Below are positions 35,227 through 43,069 of a DNA stretch of 64,000 nt, piece by piece (the first letter of the stretch is position 1; each line of letters begins with the position of its first letter). The stretch is from Herbaspirillum robiniae (GTDB lineage Bacteria; Pseudomonadota; Gammaproteobacteria; Burkholderiales; Burkholderiaceae_D). A model generated the notes under the pieces. It was not told the origin of the DNA. It searched no databases and saw only the letters and a list, made by a program, of their open reading frames with translations. The position numbers were made by a program, and so were the translations under genes. The stretch lies in contig NZ_NJGU01000001.1 of assembly GCF_002213415.1 (NCBI RefSeq), forward strand, positions 558,001 to 622,000, given 5' to 3'.

Positions 35227-36189
35227 ATGAAGATCGCCTACCTGATCCTTGCGCACAACAACCCCAGGCTGCTGACGCGGCTGGTGGACGAACTCTCCAG
35301 CGAACGCGCCAGTTTCTTCGTGCACATCGACAGCAAGGCCGACATCTCGATCTTCGGGGAGCTCAGGGCCAGGCCCGGGGTGCACTTCTGCCAGCAGCGC
35401 CGCAACGGGGCCTGGGCCGATTTCTCGCTGGTGCAGGCGACGCTGGACATGATGGAACTGGCGATGCGCCACGACCCGGGCTTCACGCGCGTGGTGCTGC
35501 TCAGCGGCGCCACCCTGCCGGTACAGCCGACCTGGTACATCGAAGATTTCTTCGCGGCGCGACCCGACGCCAATTTCATGGAATCCTTCCCCATGCCCAA
35601 CGACCAGTACGGCAAGGGCATCGGCCGCCTGACGCACTACTGGCTGCGCCGCGCGCGTCCGCTGCTGCGCGTGAAATGGAAACTGCAGGATTGGATCAAC
35701 AAGTACGCGCCGCTGCGCAATTACCAGGCCGCGCTGGGCGAGCTCAAGCCGATGGCGGGTTCCCAGTGGTGGGCCATCACCGGCCATGCCTGCGCCTACG
35801 TCCTCGCGTATGTACGCGAGCACCGGCGCTTCGTGCGCTTTTCGCACCATGTCGACTGCTCGGACGAATTCTTCTTCCAGACCATCATGGGCAACTCGCC
35901 GTTCGCGCCCACGCTGGCCCCGAGCATCACCTACACCAACTGGCGGCCGGGGCAGATGAGCCCCGATACGCTCAAGCAGTTCCACCTCGAGCATTTCGCG
36001 CAACCGCTGGTAATGAACTCGGCCAACCACAATTGCCCGCTGCCCGCGGGCGAAGTGCTGTTCGCCCGCAAGTTCGATGAAAACCCCTGGGAAGTGATCG
36101 AGGCGCTGTTCGCGACCAACCGGCGCAAGACGCGCATCGCGCAGGAAACCGAGGCCGCGCAGATGCCCATCGCCGCCAACAGCGCATGA
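35227..36189 (+). CDS. Core-2/I-branching-type beta-1,6-N-acetylglucosaminyltransferase family protein
   Basis: This GT14-like glycosyltransferase has 320 residues. AGGAG lies 5 bases before the ATG at 35227; an in-frame GTG at 35221 is less likely. The N-terminus MKIAYLILAHNNPRLLTRLV and FFVHIDSKADISIF match the bacterial branch of this family. VVLLSGATLPVQPTWYIEDF corresponds to the conserved LSGxxxP region, and GSQWWAITGHACAYVL and CSDEFFFQTIMGNSPFAP are further landmarks (acidic Asp-Glu near the active site). It probably adds a side-branch sugar. It is the last gene before a terminator. Confidence 0.87.
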   Translation: MKIAYLILAHNNPRLLTRLVDELSSERASFFVHIDSKADISIFGELRARPGVHFCQQRRNGAWADFSLVQATLDMMELAMRHDPGFTRVVLLSGATLPVQPTWYIEDFFAARPDANFMESFPMPNDQYGKGIGRLTHYWLRRARPLLRVKWKLQDWINKYAPLRNYQAALGELKPMAGSQWWAITGHACAYVLAYVREHRRFVRFSHHVDCSDEFFFQTIMGNSPFAPTLAPSITYTNWRPGQMSPDTLKQFHLEHFAQPLVMNSANHNCPLPAGEVLFARKFDENPWEVIEALFATNRRKTRIAQETEAAQMPIAANSA

Positions 36190-36211
36190 GCACCCGGCGC
36201 GCCTGCCAATG

Positions 36212-36240
36212 AAAAAGGGAGGGCCGCGGCTCTCCCTTTT
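36212..36240. terminator. Bidirectional terminator between the branching GT gene and manC
   Basis: The 9-bp stem AAAAGGGAG / CTCCCTTTT around a GC-rich loop ends the rightward wzx unit and the leftward manC unit. Confidence 0.9.
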
Positions 36241-36263
36241 CAATTCACGCTCGGGTGCCGCGA

Positions 36264-37679
36264 TCAGGCGCGCTTGTAGACGTCGTCGAAACGGACGATG
36301 TCGTCCTCGCCGAGATAGCTGCCGGATTGCACCTCGATCAGATGCAGCGGCAGCTTGCCGGGATTCTCGAGCCGGTGGGTGACGCCGATGGGCAGGTAGA
36401 TCGACTCGTTCTCGCTCAGCAACGTCACTTCCTCGCCGCGCGTGACCAGCGCCGAACCGCTGACCACCACCCAGTGCTCGGCGCGGTGGTAATGCATCTG
36501 CAGCGACAGCTTCTCGCCCGGCTTGACGATGATGCGCTTGACCTGGAAGCGCTCGCCCGAATCGACGCTCTCGTAACTGCCCCAGGGACGGAACACGCGC
36601 TTGTGGTGGATATGCTCGCTGCGCTTGCTTTGCTTGAGCTTGTCGACCACGCCCTTGACGTCCTGCGCCTTGTCCTTGTGCGCCACCAGCACCGCGTCGT
36701 CGGTCTCCACAATGACCAGGTTCTCCACGCCCAGCACCGCCACCATGCGGCTCTCGGCGCGCACCAGCGAGTTGGATACGCCGTCCAGGTGAACGTCGCC
36801 GCGCACCACGTTGCCGTCGGCGTCGGCCGGCATCACTTCTTGCAAGGCGCTCCAGGAGCCGACGTCGCTCCAGCCGATGTCGGCCGGCACCACCACCGCG
36901 CGCTGGGTGTTTTCCATCACCGCATAGTCGATCGACTCCGAGGGCGACGAGGCGAACGCCGATTCATCCAGGCGGCAGAAATCCAGGTCGGTGTAGGCCT
37001 TGGAGACGGCCTCCTTGATGGCGGCGGCGATCAGCGGGCGATGGCGCTCCAGCTCGTCGAGATAGTCGCGGGCGCGGAACAGGAACATGCCGCTGTTCCA
37101 GTAGTAGCGGCCGTCGTCGAGGAATGCCTGGGCACGCTCCAGATCGGGTTTTTCGACGAACCGGTCGACCGAGAAATTGCCGGTCTGGCCATGCGCCTGG
37201 CCGCGCAGGATGTAGCCGTAGCCGGTTTCCGGCTTGGACGGCTGGATCCCGAACGTCACCAGCGCGCCCTGCTCGACCGAGGCCATGGCGCGTCGCACCG
37301 CCTCGTGGAAAGCGGCCCGGTCGGTGATCACGTGATCCGCCGGCAGCACCAGCATGACCGCCTCGGGATCCTGGCGCAGCAGCTGGAACGCCGCCGCCGC
37401 CACCGCCGGCGCCGTATTCTTGCCTTGCGGCTCGAGCATGATGGCGTGCGGGCGCACGTCCACTTCACGCATCTGCTCGGCGATCATGAAGCGATGATCG
37501 TTGCCGCACACCAACACCGGCGCCAGCGCTTCAGGCCAGGCGCACACGCGGGTAATGGTCTCCTGCAGCATGGTCTGGTCGCTCACCAGCGGCAGCAGCT
37601 GCTTCGGATAAGCCGCGCGCGACAAGGGCCACAGTCGCGTGCCGGAACCGCCGGAAAGGATTACGGGATGGATCTTCAT
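36264..37679 (-). CDS. manC: Mannose-1-phosphate guanylyltransferase/mannose-6-phosphate isomerase
   Basis: This bifunctional type II PMI/GMP makes GDP-mannose for the polysaccharide. It has 471 residues. The nucleotidyltransferase signature is HPVILSGGSGTRLWPLSRAA then YPKQLLPL. VEKPDLERAQAFLDDGRYYW NSGMF (split) is also conserved. The C-terminal cupin/isomerase domain has RPWGSYESVDSGERFQVKRI and LQMHYHRAEHWVVVSGSALV, with the metal-binding His pair. GGAGAG lies 6 bases upstream. It starts 1 base after the upstream nucleotidyltransferase stop. Confidence 0.96.
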   Translation of the reverse strand: MKIHPVILSGGSGTRLWPLSRAAYPKQLLPLVSDQTMLQETITRVCAWPEALAPVLVCGNDHRFMIAEQMREVDVRPHAIMLEPQGKNTAPAVAAAAFQLLRQDPEAVMLVLPADHVITDRAAFHEAVRRAMASVEQGALVTFGIQPSKPETGYGYILRGQAHGQTGNFSVDRFVEKPDLERAQAFLDDGRYYWNSGMFLFRARDYLDELERHRPLIAAAIKEAVSKAYTDLDFCRLDESAFASSPSESIDYAVMENTQRAVVVPADIGWSDVGSWSALQEVMPADADGNVVRGDVHLDGVSNSLVRAESRMVAVLGVENLVIVETDDAVLVAHKDKAQDVKGVVDKLKQSKRSEHIHHKRVFRPWGSYESVDSGERFQVKRIIVKPGEKLSLQMHYHRAEHWVVVSGSALVTRGEEVTLLSENESIYLPIGVTHRLENPGKLPLHLIEVQSGSYLGEDDIVRFDDVYKRA

Positions 37680-37680
37680 G

Positions 37681-38826
37681 TCAGGCTCTCCTTGCTTCCT
37701 GGATCGCGGTGCGCGGCTTGAGCCGGCGGTCGCGCGCGTCGTTCCAGTGGGTATTCTGGTATTCGGAAATATGCTTCATCTCACCGTCCCGCGTGACGCT
37801 GTAGGCGCCGCAGACCACGGTCTCTTCTATACGGGTGTCGGCCGCAACCCGAGTGTACTCGAACAGCACGCTGCGAACCAGTTGGGCGCCGCTGCAGACA
37901 TGGCTCCCATGGCCGATCCATGCCGGTCCGATGATGGTGGCGCCGGCCTCGATATGGCTGCCGGCGCCGATGTAGACCGGCCCTTCGATGACCGTTCCCT
38001 CCCACTCGATGCGGGTGTTCAGGCCGACCCAGACGCCCTCCCTGATCTCGCTGCCGGGCACGTACATCTGCGCCACCTCGCCCTTGAGCACGCTTTGCAG
38101 CACGGACCAGAAATCGGTCACGTTGCCGATATCGATCCAGTTGAAGAAGCGCTTCTGTGCGTAGAAGGGAACGCCCTGCTCCACCAGCAGCGGGAACAGG
38201 TCCGACCCGATGTCGAAGAAGACATCCTTGGGAATCAGGTCCAGCGCCGCCGGCTCGACGATGTAGATGCCGGTGCTGGCCAGGTTGGACAAGGCGTCCT
38301 GCTGGTCGGGCTTTTCCTGGAAGGACTTCACCCGCCCCTCCTCGTCGGCCACCACGATGCCGTAGCTCGACACCTGGTCCATCGGCACTTCCTTGGTGAT
38401 CACGCTCACCAGGGCGCCCTTGCGGCGGTGCTCGAAGAGCGCCGAACTGAGGTCGAGGTCGATCAGGGCATCGCCGCAGATCACCAGGGTGGTGTCGTCG
38501 AAGAATCCGCCGAACTCCTGGATCTTCTTCATGCCGCCGGCCGAGCCGATGGGATTGGGGAAGACCGTGCCTTCGTCGTTGACGTAGCCTTCGAACGAAT
38601 AGCCGATGCGCGCGCCGAAGCGCTCGCCTTCGCCGAAATAGCGCTCGATGCGCTCATGCAGATAGCTGACGTTGACCATGATGTCGCGCACGCCATATTT
38701 GACGAGGTGCTCGACCAGATACTCCATCACCGGCTTGCCGAGGATGGGGATCATCGGCTTGGGAAGCTCGTAGGTGAGCGGCCGCACCCGGGTGCCCTTG
38801 CCCGCTGCCAGAATCATTGCTTTCAT
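37681..38826 (-). CDS. Sugar-1-phosphate nucleotidyltransferase with hexapeptide C-terminus
   Basis: This NDP-sugar pyrophosphorylase-type enzyme has 381 residues. The N-terminal signature is MKAMILAAGKGTRVRPLTYE followed by LPKPMIPILGKPVMEYL. The metal/substrate part is VICGDALIDLDLSSALFEHR. The C-terminal left-handed beta-helix is seen as GTVIEGPVYIGAGSHIEAGA then TIIGPAWIGHGSHVCSGAQL. It resembles eukaryotic-like mannose-1-phosphate guanylyltransferases, but the sugar and nucleotide cannot be read from the sequence. It sits upstream of manC in one operon, so either redundant GDP-mannose supply or a second activated sugar is possible. Confidence 0.88.
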   Translation of the reverse strand: MKAMILAAGKGTRVRPLTYELPKPMIPILGKPVMEYLVEHLVKYGVRDIMVNVSYLHERIERYFGEGERFGARIGYSFEGYVNDEGTVFPNPIGSAGGMKKIQEFGGFFDDTTLVICGDALIDLDLSSALFEHRRKGALVSVITKEVPMDQVSSYGIVVADEEGRVKSFQEKPDQQDALSNLASTGIYIVEPAALDLIPKDVFFDIGSDLFPLLVEQGVPFYAQKRFFNWIDIGNVTDFWSVLQSVLKGEVAQMYVPGSEIREGVWVGLNTRIEWEGTVIEGPVYIGAGSHIEAGATIIGPAWIGHGSHVCSGAQLVRSVLFEYTRVAADTRIEETVVCGAYSVTRDGEMKHISEYQNTHWNDARDRRLKPRTAIQEARRA

Positions 38827-38938
38827 CGGTACCTCGACGTGGTTTGTGGATGGACAAAATCAAGCCAGTTGACCGGATGCCTGTATTTTTTTATCGGCTG
38901 CCCGGGCGGGCATGTCTCCTCCTGATCTGGTTCATCCG

Positions 38939-40144
38939 CTACGCCCGCGGCTGCAGCAGGTACTCGGCGCAATGCAGCCGGAACTGCCGGCGCAGCGCTT
39001 CATCGGGATTGATGATGGCCCACGGGCGGCCCTTGGCCACGCAATCGCCATACAAGAGCATCAGCGACGCCAGCGCCGCGCTGTCGATGTGGCGCAATTT
39101 TCCGCAATCCACCACGACCGGCTCGTCGGCGCCGGCCGCCTGCTCCAGCAGCGGCCGCAGGCGCGCGATGTTGGGCGCGCCCAGCGCGCCGGCCAGCAGC
39201 AGTTCGCAATCGCCGCGATCGCGGCGGCATGCCAGCTCGGCCTGCTCGAATTCGGCCGCGGCCGGACGGCGCCGCGCCTCCAGTGCGCACGGGATCACGC
39301 GCGTGGCCAAGAGCGTCAGCAAGGCCACGCCGTCATCCCAATAGCGGCGCCACAGCTTGGGTTCTTCCTTGATCCGCCACAGCCATTCGAGGCCGGTCTT
39401 CTGCGCCCACACCGGCGCGCGCGACACCGTGCCGGCGACGAAATTGACGACCGCGCCCAGATGGCTCACCAGCGGCGTACGCAGGTCGGCCAGGTTGTGC
39501 TGGATCCAGGCCTGCCCCTTCTTCGCACCCAGCGCGACCACCAGGAAATCGGCGCCGCTGTCGTTGATGCGAGCGATGGTGGCGGCGTCGCTCATCTGCT
39601 CGATGCTGCCGAAACCGGGCGAGTCGTAGCCCACGCTGCGCATGGCCGAGGTCTCGGCATTGAGCCGCTCGGCGGCCGCCTCGGCCACGCCCGGCGGGCC
39701 GCCGAAGAAATACACGCGCAGTTGCGCCGCGCCCGTGCGCGCCGTGCGCAAGGCCTGGAACAGGCTCGACCCCGCCACCCGCTCCTTGATGGGCAGGCCG
39801 GTCGCCTTGGCGATCCACACCAGCGGCATGCCGTCGGCAATGGACAGGTCGCTCTGGATCACGGAATTCCTGAAGGCCGCGTCGTCCATGCAGGCCACCG
39901 CGAAATTCAGGTTCGGCGTGGACAGGAAGCAGCGGCGCTTCTGCGCGGCGGCGTCGCGCATGAGCGCGGCGGCCTCTTCCAGGCTGACGCGATCGAAGGG
40001 CAAGCCGAGGATGCAGTACACCTCGCGGCTGAAATCAGGCCGCGCCAGCGCCGCCGGCCGTGCCTGCTGCAGCTTCGGTTCTGCCGGCGAGGCCTCGTAT
40101 TGAGCGCCGAATCCGGCGCTGAGCTGAGCATTATTCAGAGTCAC
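38939..40144 (-). CDS. WecG/TagA/CpsF (GT26) glycosyltransferase fused to a STAS domain
   Basis: The protein has 401 residues from a GTG at 40144 (GAGG 7 bases upstream) inside the end of the preceding GT gene. Residues about 40-290 are GT26: CFLSTPNLNFAVACMDDAAF, the acidic motif SIADGMPLVWIAK (Asp104), VYFFGGPPGVAEAAAERLNA and FLVVALGAKKGQAWIQHN. Membrane-association residues near EWLWRIKEEPKLWRRY are typical. Residues about 310-401 read as a STAS domain (EPVVVDCGKLRHIDSAALAS), with Asp354-Ser355 at the usual phospho-site position. The usual GT26 length is about 240-290, so the STAS part is an add-on. Confidence 0.88.
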   Translation of the reverse strand: MTLNNAQLSAGFGAQYEASPAEPKLQQARPAALARPDFSREVYCILGLPFDRVSLEEAAALMRDAAAQKRRCFLSTPNLNFAVACMDDAAFRNSVIQSDLSIADGMPLVWIAKATGLPIKERVAGSSLFQALRTARTGAAQLRVYFFGGPPGVAEAAAERLNAETSAMRSVGYDSPGFGSIEQMSDAATIARINDSGADFLVVALGAKKGQAWIQHNLADLRTPLVSHLGAVVNFVAGTVSRAPVWAQKTGLEWLWRIKEEPKLWRRYWDDGVALLTLLATRVIPCALEARRRPAAAEFEQAELACRRDRGDCELLLAGALGAPNIARLRPLLEQAAGADEPVVVDCGKLRHIDSAALASLMLLYGDCVAKGRPWAIINPDEALRRQFRLHCAEYLLQPRA

Positions 40145-41321
40145 GTTTTGACCTCACCCATTCGACCTGGCGGTTGAAGACGAATTTGAAATAAAGCGGC
40201 AATTTGCGCGCCACGTAAGCGAATGCGGAAAACAGCTCGCCCAGGCTCAGCACCTGGCGCGCAAAGCCCGACCATGCCAGCAGCACCGACACGACGATGC
40301 TCAGCAACAGCACGCTGGCCAGCGCCAGCGGCCAGGCCCAGGAGAACAGCAGGTAGCCCGCCGCCGACACGCCCCAGGCCGCGACCGACAGCGCCACCAG
40401 CAGCGCCAGCGGCGGCACGCACAGGTCCAGCGCCAGCCCGGCCAGCGCGCTGCTGCCGGTCTTGAACGCACCGCCCAGCAGGCGCGGCACGTAAGTCATC
40501 AGCACGCTCAGGTGGCCGTGCTCCCAGCGGGTGCGCTGGGTCTGCGCGCCGCTGTCGCTGGTGGGGAAGAAGCTGTACACCATGGCCTCCGGACAGAACA
40601 ACGGCGCCTGCCCCGCTTCGGCCAGGTCCACGCCCAGCTTCATGTCTTCGACGATGTGGCCGGTGGCCAGCTCGGCCTGGCTGATCTGCGCCCAGGTGAA
40701 CGCCATGCCGGTGCCCATCAGCTGGCACGGCAAGCCCATCTTCTGGAAGCCCAGCGCTCGCACATGGTTCTTCACCACCCAGGCGAACTCGGCGATGCGT
40801 CGCATCGGGCCGGTGTTCTCCGGGGCATGCATCAGGTACAGCGCCTGCACCGGGCGGCCGCTGAGCTCGCAGGCGCGCGCGATGCGCTCCAGCGCGCCCT
40901 TGCCCAGCAGGCAGTCGGCGTCGACGATGATCAGCACCTCCGGAGGCTGCTGGGCCAGATGGCGGATGCCATGGTCCAGCGCATAGCCCTTGCCGCGCAG
41001 GCTGTCGTGAAAACGTTCCGTGACTTCGGCGCCGGCGCCGCGCGCCAGCACGGCAGTGGCGTCGGAGCAGTTGTCGGCCACCACCAGCAGGCGGTCGCCG
41101 GGCTGCAGCTGTTCGCGTATGCCGCGCACCACTTCGGTGATGCCGGCGGCTTCGTTGTGGGCCGGCACCAGCACCGCAATGCGCGGCCTGCGCTCGGCCG
41201 CCGGCGACGGCAAGGTCTTTGCGTAACGGGCCGCCATCACCTGCGACAGCAGCACCAGGACCGGAACGGCCAGCAGCAACAAGGCCAGCAGCAAGAGATA
41301 TTGAATTGCAAGGATCATCAT
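40131..41321 (-). CDS. Membrane-bound family 2 glycosyltransferase
   Basis: This processive-type or lipid-linked GT2 has 396 residues. There is an N-terminal membrane helix (about 5-30), then RIAVLVPAHNEAAGITEVVR, LLVVADNCSDATAVLA, the DxD motif IIVDADCLLGKGALERIARA and the QxxRW motif QTQRTRWEHGHLSVLM. Three C-terminal hydrophobic segments (about 290-370) follow. It is the first gene of the leftward GT2 / GT26-STAS / nucleotidyltransferase / manC operon, and overlaps the next gene by 14 bases. Confidence 0.9.
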   Translation of the reverse strand: MMILAIQYLLLLALLLLAVPVLVLLSQVMAARYAKTLPSPAAERRPRIAVLVPAHNEAAGITEVVRGIREQLQPGDRLLVVADNCSDATAVLARGAGAEVTERFHDSLRGKGYALDHGIRHLAQQPPEVLIIVDADCLLGKGALERIARACELSGRPVQALYLMHAPENTGPMRRIAEFAWVVKNHVRALGFQKMGLPCQLMGTGMAFTWAQISQAELATGHIVEDMKLGVDLAEAGQAPLFCPEAMVYSFFPTSDSGAQTQRTRWEHGHLSVLMTYVPRLLGGAFKTGSSALAGLALDLCVPPLALLVALSVAAWGVSAAGYLLFSWAWPLALASVLLLSIVVSVLLAWSGFARQVLSLGELFSAFAYVARKLPLYFKFVFNRQVEWVRSKRDSE

Positions 41322-41615
41322 CGAACTTTCTCTGTCTCACGCCTTGACGGCACCTTTCGAAGCCCGACGGGAACTACGGCGACTGCGTCGCCTCCACCGA
41401 ACCTGCGGCAGCCGCGCAGCATCATTTTTTGAGAGCTCATCATCGAAAAGATTCCATCCGATAGACAGGCCAGGTAAAAAAGGACACGCGCCGCGGCTGG
41501 AGCCGACGCCGCATCGCCGCTATACTTTTCAGCAGAGTTGCGGGATCGCTCCAGACAATACGAACACCAAACCGCTTCACCTCCTCATCCCTACTTCCAC
41601 CACCAAGGAGCATCG
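41322..41615. promoter_or_regulatory. Divergent region between GT2 and secreted-protein genes
   Basis: 294 bases hold both promoters. TATACTTT around 41521 may be a -10 box for the rightward gene. No repeat or strong regulatory palindrome was seen. Confidence 0.35.
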
Positions 41616-43016
41616 ATGCAACCACTACCACGCGCGCTTCGCCTACTTCCGGCCGTCGCGCTGCTCGGATCCGTCTGGTCCGGCACGGCCGCAGCGGACG
41701 ACTGGGGCACCTACCTCAAGCCCTTCTCCGCCGACTCGCTGTGGAACAGTCGCCCGGTCAACCCGACCTTCGGCGACGACGTGATCCCGACCTCCAGCTA
41801 CTTCCCGGCCATCACCGCCAACGCCTACTCCACCGGCATGTTCCTGGCGTCGCCGCAAGACCCGGCGGTGACCGTGACCGGGGCCTCCGGCAGCAAGGGC
41901 CTGTTCAACACCGACGACGAGAACTACCACGACGTCACCATTCCGCACTGGCCCGCCGCGGCCAAGCCGGCGCCGGGGTCCGACGGCCACGCCGACATCG
42001 TCGATCCGGTCAACAACATCATCCATTCCTTCTGGCAGCTCAAGCAGCAAGGCACGCAATGGACCGCCGCGCAGTACTCCTGGACCCGCCTGAACGGCCG
42101 CGGCTGGCCGGAGCCTGGCCACTACTACCAGGGCGCGCGCGCCACCGGCGTGCCGGCCTCGGGCGGCCTGATCCGCATCCATGAGGTGGCGGCCAAGCCG
42201 GACTTCTATTCGCACGCGCTGGCGATGTCGCTGACCTTCAACGGCCTGTCCGCCAATCCCACCTATGTGTTCCCGGCCACCTCGGCCGATACCAACGCCG
42301 CCAAGCTCAACAGCGGCAAATTCCCGGAAGGCGCGCTGGTGATGCTGCCGGCATCGTTCGACACCAGCAAGCTCACCGATCCCGAACTGCGCCGCATCGC
42401 CGAGACCCTCAAGCGCTACGGCGCCTACATCGTCGACGCCAACACCGGCACGCCGTTTGTCATCTACGTCGAGATCGGCGCTTCCTACAACCTGCATCCG
42501 AACGGCTGGAACAACACCGTGGCCAGCGAGCTCCAGGTCATCCGCGCCGGCCTGCGCCGCGTGACCGGCGCCTCCGGCTGGGTGGACGGCAACGGCAAGA
42601 ACTTCACGCCGACCCAGAACCTCAATCTGCTGTCCATGCGCGGCAACTGGACCCAGCAATCCGGCAGCACCCTGGGCAAGTACAGCTCGTGGGACCAGGC
42701 GGTGGTGTTTCCTTCCACCAGCTCGGTCTCCGAGGTGGTCAACTACAGCAACCGCGGCATGAACGCCGTGACCTGGGCCAAGCCGGTCATGGGCGCGACC
42801 TACAAGATCACCGCCCGCACCACCGGCGGCGGCAAGCTGCGCTTCTCGGTCTACGACCAGGCCGCCGGCAAGATGACGGTCGACACCGGCTATCTCGACA
42901 ACGGCCAGAGCAAGACCTTCACCTGGACCGCCACCACGCCCGCGCTGGCGCTCTACGCCAGGAGCGGCACCGGCCAGGCGTCCAGCGTCGGCGGCGAACT
43001 GCTCAAGGCCGACTGA
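41616..43016 (+). CDS. Secreted protein of unknown function in the EPS locus
   Basis: I do not recognise a named family. The ATG at 41616 has AAGGAG 5 bases upstream, giving 466 residues. A Sec signal (LRLLPAVALLGSVWSGTAAA) precedes DDWGTYLKPFSADSLWNSRP. The central part has conserved-looking blocks: HDVTIPHWPAAAKPAPGSDG, QYSWTRLNGRGWPEPGHYYQ, VPASGGLIRIHEVAAKPDFY and FPEGALVMLPASFDTSKLTD then LKRYGAYIVDANTGTPFVIY. The last about 110 residues (AKPVMGATYKITARTTGGGK and LRFSVYDQAAGKMTVDTGY) look like a beta-sandwich, possibly carbohydrate-binding. Position between EPS operons suggests it acts on or binds the polymer; this is inference. Confidence 0.72.
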   Translation: MQPLPRALRLLPAVALLGSVWSGTAAADDWGTYLKPFSADSLWNSRPVNPTFGDDVIPTSSYFPAITANAYSTGMFLASPQDPAVTVTGASGSKGLFNTDDENYHDVTIPHWPAAAKPAPGSDGHADIVDPVNNIIHSFWQLKQQGTQWTAAQYSWTRLNGRGWPEPGHYYQGARATGVPASGGLIRIHEVAAKPDFYSHALAMSLTFNGLSANPTYVFPATSADTNAAKLNSGKFPEGALVMLPASFDTSKLTDPELRRIAETLKRYGAYIVDANTGTPFVIYVEIGASYNLHPNGWNNTVASELQVIRAGLRRVTGASGWVDGNGKNFTPTQNLNLLSMRGNWTQQSGSTLGKYSSWDQAVVFPSTSSVSEVVNYSNRGMNAVTWAKPVMGATYKITARTTGGGKLRFSVYDQAAGKMTVDTGYLDNGQSKTFTWTATTPALALYARSGTGQASSVGGELLKAD

Positions 43017-43036
43017 GCGCGCCCTTCCTCACCTTC

Positions 43037-43061
43037 AAGCCCCGCCGACGCGGGGCTTTTT
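43037..43061. terminator. Bidirectional terminator ending the long eps operon
   Basis: The stem AAGCCCCGC / GCGGGGCTT is followed by T on the plus strand and by AA then downstream T on the minus strand. It ends the rightward secreted-protein gene and the leftward 11-gene eps operon. Confidence 0.88.
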
Positions 43062-43069
43062 CATTTCCG

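Noticed and set aside
36264-38826. manC and the upstream nucleotidyltransferase considered as a recent duplication
   Set aside because: Only the general nucleotidyltransferase start is shared. Domain structure (cupin isomerase versus beta-helix) and sequence differ throughout.
38888-38920. TTATCGGC resembling a minus-strand FliA -10 between EPS genes
   Set aside because: The sequence 11 bases on is not AAACTTTA, and the context is not flagellar.
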